A stretch of DNA of 64,000 bases from Agelas oroides (taxonomy: Eukaryota; Porifera; Demospongiae; Agelasida; Agelasidae): NCBI GenBank assembly GCA_949130485.1, contig OX422196.1, forward strand, positions 1,430,388-1,494,387, read 5' to 3'. A program made the translations under genes and the position numbers. Positions within the stretch are counted from its first letter, which is position 1. Each line of letters begins with the position of its first letter. Shown here piece by piece: positions 13,268-25,527 of the stretch. Below the pieces are notes generated by a model, which saw only the letters and a program-made list of their open reading frames with translations, did not search any database and had not been told where the DNA came from.

Positions 13268-16200
13268 ATGAGTAAGTAGAAAAACATATATATTGATGGA
13301 AAGAAGCTATTATTGGCGAAAAAGAGAGAGGGGTGTGTTGTATGGTGTGCATTAAATGGAAACCACCAACCTTGTAGTGATGGCCCGTTGATTTAGCGTA
13401 CATATTTTGCTTTATCTAATCTAAATACTGAATTGTATCTTCCCTGTGTGTGACATGGCTTTGGTTTCCCCTAACATACAACACTCGTCTTGTGTGGCTC
13501 CACCCCACTACATACACATGCCTGTAGAGATGGCGTACTGTATCATAACCTTCTACATCAGTGTTCAATGCGCATTGAATTGTGTTTTTCTTTCATTCAG
13601 GTTCCTGGTTACAGTTCTTTAGGGAAGCTGGCATACCTTCATCGCCAGCCAAGAGGTGAGGACATTTCATTTTACATTTGTCAATGCCTACATCCATGTA
13701 GTCTCGTTCCCAGGCCCTCCCCGGCTTTCTGTTGCTTGTGATATTTTGTTCATACAGGTGGAGAGAGCCTAGGATCCATGCACTTTTCCTAAAATTACCT
13801 TGAAACAGTTTGTGATGTAGAGGGAGGGACAAAGAAAGAAGGGAGGGCGAGGGGAGCAAAAGGCCAAAATCTCAATTCCCATCTGTGTGAAGTGGTTGGA
13901 CTTTACCATGAAGCTAAATTCACAGTTGGCTCATCCTTCCTTTACAGCTATGCGACAACATTTGACGACAATCGTATCACTAAAGATATGCTTATGGACC
14001 TCAATAAGGTACGTTATGGTGTGAGTGCATAACACAGTGAACTTTGAAAACCACTTCCTGGAACCACTTACAGGAATACCTGAAGGAGATGGGCATTAGA
14101 GTCATGGGAGACATTATCAGCATCCTGAAACATGCTGAGAAAGTTCACATGCAGGTACATGTTTTGTGTAGGTCTTCCTCATCTTCTTTCCCCTCTTCTT
14201 CCTCCCTTCCCAAGAGAAATCCTGGATGTTAGACCTTTCTTCTAGAAAGTACTGAATGTTTTCAGTGGGTTCTCAGCTGGCTGAATGTTACCACCTACTA
14301 CCTAATTTTGTTGTCTTTTCTACTTGCCCTCTTCTCTGTACTGGTCAATGCACTCTTCTTGTAATCTTGCAGGAGTCAAGAAAAAGGGAGCGGTCTGCTA
14401 GTATCAATGCCTCCTTGATGAAGTCTACCTCGACTAAGCTGTCCTCTGTGGCCCGTTCCACCAGTCCAGGGCAGATGGAGGCCGTCTCTACCACTAGTAA
14501 TGCCACCAAAAAAGTGAAGACATCAGGTAAGTGTATTTCACTATAATTTCTCGCATGCTCTACTGTAGATTGGGAAATTTTCGCAAGTAAAATATTTTCT
14601 TCGGGGTGCCAGAGCAACAAAAATTAAATGCGCAAAAAATTAAAATACATATATGTGCTACATTGCGGAATCATCTGAGTGACGGCATATTTTTAACACG
14701 AAAACTTAAAACGCAAATTATTTTTATTTCCGATCTACGGTATTGTACTTTTTATGCACGCCTGCTGACTATGTAGCCTCGTTCCCAGGCTCCTCCTCTC
14801 CAACATTTCGTCTGCCTAATGTATGCAAAACAGGCCCGGGAACAAGGCTTCTGACACAACACTGTTACTACCACTCACTTGTGTATACCAGCTAGCTCCT
14901 GGTACTCATCAATACCCACACTATTGCTCACACACCTACACTATACCACCAAGTCCCTGTGGAGAGCTATACCCAGGAGATTCCTAGTGCTGAGCCCGTC
15001 AGCCCAGGTGTGACTTACATCATGCACCAGGAGGATGATCCAGACATCCTCATCAAACAACTACAGCAGCCAATGGTGGTAGACCCTGCCACCATTGAAT
15101 ACGGCACACTGCACTCAGACCAGCTGCTGCTGGAGCTACAGCCACAAGACCAGGAGCAGTTTACTTATTATGTGGAAGAGACTCCATTTGTTCCTGCTAC
15201 TGGGACTGCAGTCCCTCTAGCACAGATTCCAAAGGAGGTCATTATTACATATTGAAGTACAGTTTTCTTCAATAGTTTATGATGCAGCCCACTGTACCTT
15301 ACTGTCTTAGCCTCCACCATTATAGGTAGAGACGTCAGATTTTTTAAATATTATTTTCTGCAGCTTGAAAGTGGACAATATGTGGAATATACAACAGCTG
15401 CTTATGAAAGTGGCCGTCAAAAGGTACATAATTATATGTATATGCTGGTGAGCAGAGGCAAGCATTGGTCCAACAGAGCTCACATGTTTGGGTGCTGGAC
15501 TGGTGGCATCTACCGTAAGCTGACTTACGACTCCTCTCCCTTCTCTTTCAGAGATTACTAAGCGGTCTCTACTCTGATCATACTGAGGGTGAAGAAGGGT
15601 GTCTGCTGAGCCCTCCCAAGCAGCCTCGCATGGTCCTGCTCCCTGGGGAGGACAGCAGTCCGGAGGTGTACTCCACCACGACTGTGCTACCAGCCATGGC
15701 CAGGGTGGCGGGAGCTGCCACCACTGCTCACAGAAGTCGAAGACTGCTGGAGAATGCCGGTTAGTGGACTATAGTGACGGAACACATGCCAGTAGCTTTT
15801 TCCTCATGCTGGACAAGGCTATTATCAACCTGAAGAAATTGAGTACATTCACTGAGCTTACTGTTCGTGTATAGCTTCAGTCCATGTTAGAGTGTTAATG
15901 AACGTGACTTAGTTACTGTAACAACAGCCATTTCTAGCCCTTCATCTTTGCTTGTGTCTACCCCATACATTATAATTACAGGTCTCTTTCCAAGTCAGAA
16001 GGAGGGCAAAGAGAGACAAATTGACACCTCCTCAGCATCAGTTTTCTCCCGCCTTGGTCGCCAGGATGCTGCTAAAACCATACCTGCTCTAGCACTCTCG
16101 CATACCTCTCCTCCCTCCTCAACTGCCACCACTGTAAAAGCAAAGAGAGTAGCTGTTGACATCTCCAAGCCAAGGACCGTAAAGGTCCGAAGAACTCTCA

Positions 16201-16865
16201 GTAACCCTCAGGCAGCTGTCTCCCCTTCTAAAATGCGCTCTGATTCTTCTGCTTCTAAAATGCGTTCAGACTCCTCTACTTCTAGAATGCGATCAGATTC
16301 CTCAACATCGAGAATGCATTCGTCAACTTCTTCCGTCACTGGCAGACTGTCTACTACTACTACCAGTAAGATGTCTTCAGATAGGATGAAAGTTGTCAGG
16401 GCAAAGGACAGGCTCTCTGGCTCTGTTACATCAGATTCGAGTCCTTCCCAGTTCATCTCGAAATCTGCATCATATCCGGGTCGACTTTCTAGTAGGCTGA
16501 GTGTCAGAGCAAATGAAGGAATTCCAAAAACTGGTGCTGTTTCACTTGTCAAACCTGTGTCAGGTTCTAGTCACGTTTCCAGTCGGTTGGGTGTAAGAGC
16601 AAGAGAGCAATCGACTGCTCGGACCAAACCAGCAGCTTCTTCATCCAGTAGTCGACTTGTAAGCCGGACAGGAGTCAGAGAAAAACAGGAAGTCAGACCT
16701 AAGTCTCGGACCAAACCGAGCATGGTTGCAGATGAGTATGAAACTAAGAGGCAGTTGGACATCAGGTCACGACTGGAGCGTAAGGAGTGGGAGATAAAGG
16801 CAAGAAGGAAAGGTCCTTTGGGAAACAGACTGGCCAAACATCATGTGTTTGGACGATTGGAATAG
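13268..16865 (+). CDS. C19orf47: C19orf47-like SAM-domain protein
   Basis: Exons: 13268-13271 (ATG A), 13601-13655, 13948-14008, 14074-14154, 14373-14526, 14954-15237, 15364-15423, 15552-15759, 15982-16865 (TAG); about 596 aa. Residues 2-60 form a SAM-like domain: SSWLQFFREAGIP, YATTFDDNRI, MLMDLNKEYLKEMGI, VMGDIISILKHAEKVH. This follows the human C19orf47 pattern closely. The rest is low-complexity and basic, with an internal repeat KMRSDSS/RMRSDSS (about 429-450), and has VFSRLG and a final VFGRLE, like the repeated VFxRLG motifs of the human protein. Its function is not established. Exon 1 has only four coding bases but the donor ATGA|GTAAGT and the reading phase fit. The ends of exon 14954-15237 are the weakest part: the acceptor is an AAG, and the donor GAG|GTCATT is poor. 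If read through, the frame stops at 15253. Confidence 0.82.
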
Positions 16866-17027
16866 CTGCTACATGCATGGTACACAGCTATTGTTGCGTA
16901 TGAGTTTTGAAAGATGGCTTACAAAGGCCATCCAGCACTTTAATTTTGATGCACTATAGTTTATTACTGCAATATTATTGATTACTGGCATTCATGTAAC
17001 TTTTGAAGGTAAAGATCACCAAGAGTT

Positions 17028-17152
17028 TATGAACTCTAGCCTTGTTCCCAGTCCTCCACCACATGTACAGCTATCTTCGCTTGCAGTACATTGTATGAAT
17101 AACTCTCCTCCGCATTGGTGGTGGAGGACTGGGAACAAGGCTACATGAACTC
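17028..17152. mobile_element. hairpin element with 9-bp target duplication
   Basis: Element 17037-17143 has inverted ends TAGCCTTGTTCCCAGTCCTCC and its complement. Flanks TATGAACTC / CATGAACTC agree at 8 of 9. It lies in the 427-bp space between the convergent C19orf47-like and ZCCHC9 genes. Confidence 0.75.
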
Positions 17153-17291
17153 TTGGTATCACTTGACTACCACAACATTTCTGAAACAATGATGCATTGA
17201 TTAATAAGGACTGATGTACAGATAAAAATTGATGACCAAAGTTTAAACCTATGATGATGAACAGTTGTGATACAGGAATTAAGAGGAAAGC

Positions 17292-19425
17292 CTAAAACTT
17301 GACAATTTTGGGTCTTGACTTGGCTTTCTTAGGAGGTCTACAATCCTGTGTGTGTAACAATGCTGCATCTTCACCGAAGTCCTCTGCATCAGCACTCTGG
17401 TTGCTGAACACAAGTGAACCTAATGGTAGAGAAATTATGCATGTTACCTATGACAAACCTGGCTGCCATGGGAACAGCATATTTAGACAGATGGTTGAGT
17501 CCTCAGACTATTAAAACCTGTACCAGGAGTAGTGGCCATGATAAACAGGTGGCTGCCTTCAATAGTGACCACTAGAGACAGGTTTCACTGTACTCCAAAT
17601 AGCACACACTCTTCATATCACAAGCAACTCACAGTCTGGGCCCTTCTTTGTCTTTCTCTGGACTGTAGGGCAGTTGGCTTTCATGTGTTCCACTGAACCA
17701 CAGGCGTTACAGCCACCACCTAATCAAATGAGAGATCAGCACACACAAAGGTCATACGTTTGCAAAAAAAAAACTAAAATCAGAGCCTTTACCTTTGGGA
17801 TAAAGTCCACGAGGGTTATCAGGACATGACCGCGAAAGGTGACCAATTTCCCCACAGATAAAACACTTAGCATATGGAAACTGACCTAGGTGCAATAATT
17901 CATAGGACACAATCGCTAATACATACAAAACAAAAACTTCTAGACCCTCCTTGATGCTATGGAATAGGAAGAAGACCTAACATATCAAAACATGCAAGGC
18001 TTTATGCCGTTGTCACAATATGTGTCTCACCTTCGGGAACTTTGACCTTGCACTTCCTGGAGATGTGATCAGCAGCACCACACTTGAAACAGATGCCTGT
18101 CTCTGTAGCCTCAGGGCACTCGCTGACCTGGTGCCCTGGCTGTCGGCAATTGAAGCACACCTGAGGAACAAACACAAGAACAGCAGTTACTGTAAGGTGG
18201 GTCAGAGCTTGGAATGTAAATTGAAACGCTGCATATTGTCTTGCCACTTACATTGGCACTGGACCAGCAAATATTTAATCACCTTCTTCTTTGCTCTCCT
18301 TGCCCTTCTAGCTTCCCTCTCCTTTTCCTTTTTCCCTCCAAACCCGTCCTCCTCCTCTTCTCCTCTGTGTACTGAACCTCCACCACCAACCTGCTCCCTT
18401 CCACCTTTCTTCCTTCGTTTGGTAGCACCCCCAGAGTGTTCTGCAGCCCATTTCATGTCATCTTGACTCACTGTTTTTCTCTTACCCTTCACACTGGGAG
18501 CTTCCACCTCTATGTCACCACTGTCATCTGCGGAATCAGACTCCAGTAACTGGACAGCATCATCTTCAAATCGTACCGACTTTATCCCTTTGCTTTTCTG
18601 CTTTTTCTGTTTCCTTACTTCCTTCAATCTCCCAGCTTCGCCATCGCTATCGGATGAGAGGGTTTCAAGTTGCAGTAGAGGTCTTAGCTCTTCACTTAAT
18701 TTCTTTCCTGTTTTCTTCTTCAGATTTTTTAGCAGTTTCTTACTCAATTTTCCAACCTTTTTAATCTTTTTGAGGCCATGTTGTTTCACTTTTTGTAGAG
18801 TGTGGGTACCTCTCACATCGACTGCGTACATGAAGGTGAGAGGGAAAGAGATGGGGGAGGGGGGGGGTGTACACAAGGGGGGAGGAAAGTAGTGTGTGTG
18901 AGTACGTGAAGGTGAGAGGGAAAGAGATGGGGGAGGGGGGGGGTGTACACAAGGGGGGAGGAAAGTAGTGTGTGTGAGTACGTGAAGGTGAGAGGAAAAG
19001 AGATGGAGGGGGGGGTGTGTGAGTACGTGAAGGAAGAAGGGAAGGATACACAGGCATGATTTAGTGTCGTGACATGGTACACATGCATGTGAAAAAATTA
19101 TTTTTAAGATGGGTCAATCATTCCGAATTCTGAGTTTGATTTTCTGACACTCCATCTGCATGCACCTGATTATTATATATAAACAGACATGAGATACTTG
19201 TTGCTTGAAAAACATGAACATATTACCTAACTCTAACCATTGTGTAGCCATTGTTTCTAAATTGCAAGATTTGTCATCATTTGGTGCTCTTGCAACCTTA
19301 GGCTTAGCCCCTGAAATCTCCAGCTGCCGTATTAAAATTTGCTCACCTGTTCCACTCCTCATCTCTTTCCAGGGTGTGGCAGGCAGAGCTTGCTTCTTCT
19401 CGCCTCTGCGAGCAGATCTCGTCAT
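17292..19425 (-). CDS. ZCCHC9: ZCCHC9-like zinc-knuckle protein
   Basis: Six exons: 19347-19425 (ATG 19425), 18283-18821, 18031-18160, 17793-17885, 17633-17719, 17292-17419 (TAG); 351 aa. It begins MTRSARRG with the LPATPWKEM block typical of ZCCHC9. A long Lys/Glu-rich region follows, then four CCHC knuckles in order: CFNCRQPGHQVSEC, CFKCGAADHISRKC, CFICGEIGHLSRSC, and CNACGSVEHMKANC. The segment PDNPRGLYP between knuckles 3 and 4 is diagnostic. ZCCHC9 is a nuclear/nucleolar RNA-binding protein thought to act in pre-rRNA processing. The tail ends KSRPKIVKF, as in homologs. It shares a 92-bp upstream interval with SRP9. Confidence 0.95.
18832..19040. repeat. 76-bp minisatellite in ZCCHC9 intron 1
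   Basis: Units start at 18832, 18908 and 18984 (GAAGGTGAGAGG...), an exact 76-bp period; the third unit is shortened. The first unit begins about ten bases from the 3' splice site of exon 2. Confidence 0.9.
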
Positions 19426-19517
19426 GGTGGATGCATGCAGTGTGCGCGGGTTTTGGCGCATATCTCTAAATATAGGAAGCTTGCGCGGTAAAATTGAAAA
19501 TTTAAACACATGGCAAG
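19426..19517. promoter_or_regulatory. compact bidirectional promoter, ZCCHC9 / SRP9
   Basis: Only 92 bp separate the divergent start codons. It contains GTGTGCGCGGG and TTTTGGCGC, GC-rich in an otherwise AT-rich setting. Both 5' UTRs and the core promoter must be here unless upstream exons were missed. Confidence 0.65.
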
Positions 19518-20222
19518 ATGACGTACATCGAGACATGGGAAGAGTTTTCCAAGGCAGCTGAGAGACTGTACATGCAGAGCCCATGGAAGGTGAGGACAGT
19601 GGTAAGAACATCTAAAGCATTTCGTTGCATGGGCATGATTTAGCTAGTGCCATAACATGGTACATGCATGTGGTGTGACTCGGAATCATATCAATTGTTC
19701 AGGTTCGATTTGTTGTGAAGTATCGACATTGTGATGGATCACTTGTGCTCAAGATAACAGATGATAAAGTGGTAAGCGTGGAACTAGCATATGGAGGCCT
19801 GGAAAATGAAGGATCTTACAGGATATCCAGCTCCCTTGCACGTAGTATTAAGATATGAATAGCCCAGCCATTGTAACACTTGTAGGCATTCAAGTTGTAG
19901 AATAGGGTTGGGCAGATGACAATAAGTGCCACATCATTATTTACACGAGTCAAATATCCCAAAGAAGTCAAAATGAGGGTAGAATGGACCATTATCCTGC
20001 TACCAAGATAGCACAATGTTACGAATTTGACAGAGCTAGCTTTTGCAGGATAATGGTCCACTCTACCCTCATGCATTTTGACTTCTGGTACTTGAGGTGC
20101 AAGTTTATTTTCATTCTCATCTCTCTACCCAGTGCTTGAAGTACCAAACAGACCAGCTACAGGATGTGAAGAAGCTAGAAAAATTGAACAACATCCTCAT
20201 GAGACATATGGTAGCTAAATGA
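19518..20222 (+). CDS. SRP9: Signal recognition particle 9 kDa protein
   Basis: Three exons: 19518-19589, 19703-19771, 20133-20222 (TGA); 76 aa against about 86 in human. It begins MTYIETWEEFSKAAERLY, then [27 protein letters not shown] and the TDQLQDVKKLEKLN helix. SRP9 pairs with SRP14 on the Alu domain of SRP RNA and slows translation while ribosomes dock at the ER. The acidic C-terminal tail of vertebrates is missing. Intron 2 contains a fold-back element (about 19955-20095). Confidence 0.96.
19955..20095. repeat. fold-back element in SRP9 intron 2
   Basis: Arms around 19963-20000 and 20046-20085 are reverse complements, sharing GGACCATTATCCTGC and a GTCAAAATG-containing block, with a few mismatches. 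The spacer is about 45 bp. Confidence 0.75.
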
Positions 20223-20482
20223 ACTTGGACAGGCAGTGGAAATCTTCATTCACTGTACCATTGAGCCACTGAAGGCCATTTGTGGTCGATGTGTTTTTGA
20301 CTATTGCACATTATTCATAGAGACAACATTATTAATTTTTATTGCATAAAAGTCAACAGTGTATACAGTCATAAAAGAGGAACTTAAAGAAAAAGTACAA
20401 CAAAACTAGAATGTAAGAAGAACTGAAAAAATTCTAACTATGGTGTATGTAGACCTACTACTGCAAGGAGAGCCAGATGACA

Positions 20483-23400
20483 CTACGAGACACTGTCCTC
20501 TATCTGTTCACGCTGTATTATAAACTCTGACAAGTTTTTATGAAACTCCATTATAAAGTGGTATTGCTGTGGAATGAAAGATGATATTATCTTTAAGGTA
20601 CTACCAAAATTCTCCCTCCCTCTCCCACCCTCCTTTCTCTTCCTCTCTTTTCTCCCCCTTCCTACTTTGGCAATGGCTATTTGAATGTTAGCCTTGGTCT
20701 GCATGTATCCATGGTAACCATGCAACCAACCCAATTGTCTCACCTTGATTGTCTGTATGGCGGCTGGACCCCTAGACTGGCGGATGTGTTCAATGGCTGA
20801 TGCAGCTGGAAGGTTTTCGTCTAGCATCATGGCCAACAGTGTCAACACGACACAAGACCGGCCATACCCATCTATACAACTGGAGTGAAGAGGGAGAGAA
20901 AAGGAGGCATCAATGTGTACACGATATACTACTACATTGTCCTTCACATACAGTAGGCGTCAATAAAACGTTCCCGTACCGTAATCGTACTACGCACGTA
21001 GTACGCTGGTACGTTTTATTGACGCCTACTGTACAATGTCTCTGGCCTCATATTATACACTACCGACCAGGGGTGGATCTAGACAAGAAGAAAGGTTGGG
21101 GGAGGGGAGGGAACTAGTCTCATTTCTGCATCTTTTCATCCAGGATGTATTCTGCTTGCAGCGTAACACTGAAAACAAGGGTCTCGAAATGAAACTAACT
21201 TGTAAGTTGACACCTCCTTTGTTGTCAGAGCATCAGCCAAGATGTGACAGCTATGAAGTTTTACAGTGCAACGCTTTCATCACATGATTTACTATAATTT
21301 TGAGCCATAACATGCACATTATGTCAACGGCTATATAACTATGCTGTATAGATTGAAAACCCTATAGGTAAGCAGCTGCATAGCAGTGGTATTTTGTTTG
21401 ATTCAAGACATACTAGAAGCATTCTAAGAATACCTTTTCATTTACATGTACCAAGATCACTATTGAAACTACTTGGACACCAATATGGCAGCTGTTTTCT
21501 GTTCTCCTTCGTATTCTTGAAGGTGATGACATCAATTGACAAGGTCTATTTGGATTGAACATGTACAGGAGCTGTGGTACACTCACTGAATGGCTGTCTT
21601 CCTCCCACTCTGCAAACAAGTGTAGATATCTTCCAACAGTCGCAAGCACTGAGACATGTTTGGTAGGTGATCAGCGTGCAGTGGGTAGTGGTGAGGTGTA
21701 AAGTTTCTCTCTGCATACTCCACTAGCAACGTGTGGACCTTGCACCTAGGAGACAAAGATAGGTTGATGACATAATCACCCTCAAGATCAAGGGTGAAAC
21801 GATCAAATAATGGAAGGTGGGAAAGACCAGGGACAAAGTAAGAGTTTCGTGCAGTTTCAACTACGTACATCTACCATTTGTCTTAAAGCAAGAAAGGTAA
21901 TTTTTCCCTCATATTTAAAGTTTCTATATTTAGAAATCCAAGGAACATGAGCTGCAGTGTCATGAAGCAGGGTTTCATACAGAAGGGGGGGGGGGGGGGG
22001 GCACTGGGATTCCTCCATTCCCCTCCCCCCCGAAATTTGACAGCTACATTAGGGTATACAACACAATAACAAAGTACAGCGTAAGTATAGGCTCAATCTG
22101 ACGATTCTTGTCCTTAAATATATCCAGAATTTCATTAAATATAGCAGGTGCACACATCAACATTCTCCCCCCCCCCCCTCCCCCTCCCTCCCACTACAGG
22201 AACAAATCCTGTATGAAACCCCTGTGAAGCATCTAAGGGACCAAGGGAATCCTCTGGTCTCAGAACCTAACTCATTTAGAGGAGCTATACCAACAGTCAT
22301 TGCAGGTCTGATTGTCCCCTCAAAGAATACTTCTCATGGAGGACAGGTTGAGTATACCTGCGCATCTCTGCATCGGTGCAGAGGACAAACACATCTTGGA
22401 TCCCACTTTCTTTGAGAGTTACTGAAAGAGAGGTAAAAAAATGTTCAGTAACTCAGTGAATAAATACACCTTCCACTGGTCATTCAGCCTACTTTCTCTT
22501 TTTTCATCATAATGGATCAGTTCTCTTACCTAAATCGGCAACTAGACTTCTTCTAGTTCCAGCAAGTCTGATTCCAGGGAGGCAGCATACCGCTATCTCA
22601 AAAGTATGTATTGGCACCCTTTGAATAGAGAAAGAAACACGACATGGATATTTCTAGTGTAGTTGCTCTAGACTTATCTGCAGCCAGGAAGTAACTTCGT
22701 TACCATGAGAATAATACCAACAAGAGCGCACAAGAACGGGCGGCTCGAGTAAGAACGTGTAACTCCAGTAGAAGACCATAGTAATTATTGAACCGTACTA
22801 AAAATATAGAACACCTGGTCACGTGCTTAGCAACAATGGCTGGTCTACATGCAGTTGTGCAGGACATGTTACTATTTTTAGTACTGGTGGTAAATTCCAA
22901 CCTGTTTCAAATTTTATGGTGCTCTTACTCAAGCCGCCCGTTCTTATGAGCATAATACCAAGAAATGGAACAAGAAATTGAAGCATATTATTTAATATGA
23001 CTTCAAACTTACATACATAAGGATGATTAAAAGAGCAATGCATGAGCCCGTAGGGGCCATACATGCATATACATAAGTCAGTAAATTACGTAGGTAAAGT
23101 GCTACAATAATGGAGACATAGTTCTTTGTTGTGATTACTTTCTCATCAGGGTCTTTCTCTCGAGTTTGTGCAGGCAGGCGACCATTACATTAACCGCCAA
23201 TCACAAACTTGGCCTACTGGAGTTGTGGGACCACAATTTCTGTGAAAGCAGCACAAATTTAGTACCAGAGTACTTTGATATTTTGAGAAGGATACATTCT
23301 TTAGCTGTTTTGCAGTATGGTGAGTAGTTACATTCTAAATCAACAGCATCGATGCAGAACACAAAATCAAGGGCTAGGTCTCAAAAAAGCTTGCAGGCAC

Positions 23401-23976
23401 GGGTGAGAAACTAATACTGTTATGCACAAAAACAGCAGCCCAATTGTGCTATACTGTGGAATAGAGTAGGCTTCAGAGAGGTATTTCTTGGTCCACACCA
23501 ACCAATGATGGCTCAAGTCTCAAGGGAGGGGCTGCTCAGGCTAAACTGGTAACCGTAGTTGAGCAAGTTTTCAGTACCAGCTGAGGTCCAATGGTGTCTG
23601 GTCAGCAAGTCCGTCTTCTTCCTCATCTGAGTCCCAATCATTCTCAGGAGAAGGAGGAGGCTGCAAGGATGTGTATGTAGCAATTTTTAAATCAACACAA
23701 GAACAAACATGATGATGCTAGTGTTATATTTTAATATTGGTACTAGCATAGCTGTACTGTGTTTCTTTCTATAAATTGGTGTTAAATTTCTAATTTTCAG
23801 GCTCACCTTTCGTCGCTTGCTGTACGATATAAAGCACTCACCAATCGTACTGCAAGCGACGAAAACTTGGTGTGAACCTGCGTCTCCAAACGCAGGATAA
23901 ATTACCTAGCTAGCCAAACATAGTTACAATATAATTTCAAGTAGAGATCTAGCTGCATACTCACAAAGAAAACCAT
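20483..23976 (-). CDS. CDKN3: Cyclin-dependent kinase inhibitor 3 (KAP) dual-specificity phosphatase
   Basis: Seven exons: 23965-23976 (ATG 23976, 12 bp), 23578-23660, 22530-22618, 22358-22421, 21587-21745, 20744-20879, 20483-20566 (TAG); 208 aa against 212 in human. The acidic N-terminus DWDSDEEED leads to TPLDLSW, then AVCCLPGIRLAGTRRSLVADL and GIQDVFVLCT. The phosphatase signature HCIDGYGRS (C-x5-R) is formed across the junction of exons 5 and 6. Then comes GPAAIQTIKQYHFIMEFHKNL, as in KAP. The enzyme dephosphorylates the activation-loop threonine of CDK2 when cyclin is removed. Introns hold several mobile repeats. It is convergent with SRP9 (260 bp) and divergent with ERH. Confidence 0.95.
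20949..21033. repeat. 85-bp fold-back
   Basis: Inverted arms beginning TACAGTAGGCGTCAATAAAA surround a second small palindrome at CGTACTACGCACGTAGTACG. Lies in CDKN3 intron 5. Confidence 0.8.
21966..22225. repeat. inverted-repeat element with poly-G and poly-C arms
   Basis: Ends GCAGGGTTTCATACAG and CTGTATGAAACCCCTGTG are inverted. Inside are a G run (21985-22001) and C runs (22023-22030, 22167-22176). MITE-like, in CDKN3 intron 4. Confidence 0.65.
22721..22955. mobile_element. MITE family with AAGAACGGGCGGCT ends, copy 1
   Basis: Inverted ends contain AAGAACGGGCGGCTCGAGTAA (left) and AAGAACGGGCGGCTTGAGTAA read on the other strand (right). A second copy lies at 39183-39389 with the same ends and a related interior (TTGCTAAG, TACTAAAAATA). 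Found in CDKN3 intron 2. Confidence 0.8.
23799..23877. repeat. 79-bp fold-back
   Basis: TTTCGTCGCTTGC and its complement GCAAGCGACGAAA, extended by GTACGAT and by AGG(C/T)TCAC ends, flank a 20-bp loop in CDKN3 intron 1. Confidence 0.75.
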
Positions 23977-24223
23977 CTCGACTGCTTGGTTTGAAATTCA
24001 CCAAAAACACGTGGAGATCGTGGCCATTGGAGACTGGTACAGAGGATGAAAATGATTGGTCACCTTTTAAAATGGGTGTAATACCGCCTATCGCCCGCGC
24101 GGATACGTCCAGGGGGCGTGGTTAACACTTGTAGGGTGCGCGTGAAAAAGAATAAGCATCGCTGGAGCTGAAGGCGTCACAAATAATTTCACTTCAGTTC
24201 TCGACCACTGCATTAGTGAGAAA
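23977..24223. promoter_or_regulatory. bidirectional promoter region, CDKN3 / ERH
   Basis: 247 bp separate the divergent ATGs. A stretch around 24080-24150 is GC-richer (CGCCCGCGCGG, GGGGCGTGG) and could carry GC-box elements. Confidence 0.6.
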
Positions 24224-25158
24224 ATGGTGAGGAAATTTACCTGTAGTTAGTTTTAAAGTGTTAGAATGCGGGTGGAGTCATCTATGATCTTGAACCGCAG
24301 TGTATTACCCACTCAACTCCTCCCCCTACTACTGCAGCCCCACACTATCTTGCTGATCCAGCCTGCCAGGGGGCATGAGACACGGACATACACAGACTAC
24401 GAGACAGTACAGCTGTGCCTGGAAGGTCAGCCTTCTCACTTCTGACACATAGCCTTGTAACTGGGGAACTAGAATGAATCTCTAGAAATTGCCGTTTCCT
24501 TTACAGGAATGTGCAAGATCTACGAGGAGCACCTGAGACAAATGAACCCTCACAGCCCCTCCATCACTTACGACATCAGCGACCTTTTCAAGTTCATAGA
24601 CAATCTCTTTGACCTCAGCTGCCTTGTGTGAGTTGCATGGCACCTCTTGTTGCACTTGTTTAAAGCAGAAAGATTACTTTTTAGCCATTTGATCTGGATT
24701 TGAAGATTTAAGGCAAGCAGGAAGAGCTTTTAGATTTTTAAGCCTTGTTTTCAGACCTCTGGCCAGCTTTTCATGGGCTCATGAAAATGTTGATCTTGGT
24801 GGGGGCTAGAAACAAGGCTACTGAAAAATTAGTTAACTGTATACAAACAACTTTTTTATTATTTTTAAAAACGTGTTGTGGTACAAACCATGCAGTCAGT
24901 GGTTCTGGATGGAGTTCAATTTTGTGGAGAATAATTTTATAACGGGCCCATAAATCTTTGTGAACTTCTTCCTCAAGCAAAAAATGATATGCAGGAACAG
25001 GAGTGGACGGTCATCTTGCTTTCTTGTTTGTCCCCTCCCTCCCCTATCCCCTCAACTCTAGCCATCAGTCCTCCACCAACACATACGTTCCCCACAACAA
25101 GGAATGGCTTAAAGAAAAGATTTACGGCATGCTGAAGAAACAGGCTAACTCAAAGTAG
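24224..25158 (+). CDS. ERH: Enhancer of rudimentary homolog
   Basis: Four exons: 24224-24226 (ATG alone), 24338-24425, 24507-24627, 25062-25158 (TAG); 102 aa against 104 in human. It begins [20 protein letters not shown], followed by [34 protein letters not shown] and [17 protein letters not shown]. Length and motifs cover the whole single-domain ERH fold. ERH is a nuclear dimer that scaffolds RNA-processing complexes (for example with DGCR8 and SAFB). Intron 3 holds a decayed hairpin-family element at 24740-24825. Confidence 0.97.
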
Positions 25159-25527
25159 AGGCCTTTTGCTGCCAGAACCACCAAGCACACATCCCACTCT
25201 TTAATGTTAGTAATTACCTTTTTGTATCGTTCCTTCTGCAAATATAAGAGCATACACACACAAAGAAAGATGTGTATAGCAGTATGCATTATTGAAATGG
25301 CTTTTATTATATTTGTTTTAGCTCATAACATTGAACGTGTTTTAATATTAAGGCATTGTAAAAGAAAATGGCTGGTTCAAGTTTAATACTGCAGATTTTT
25401 TTTCAGTTTGGCATTCAATGGTGAGTTAAACTCTTACAAAAGTATGCGGTGTTTTTATGTGGAATGACAGTGCTGAATATATTGCTGTGCTTTATTTGGA
25501 AGTTTGAACCCTGAATAAGACATACAC
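25159..25527. other. 3' flank of ERH and of the next gene
   Basis: Convergent intergenic space. AATATT- and AAAATG-rich; presumably the 3' UTRs of both genes. No other feature seen. Confidence 0.4.
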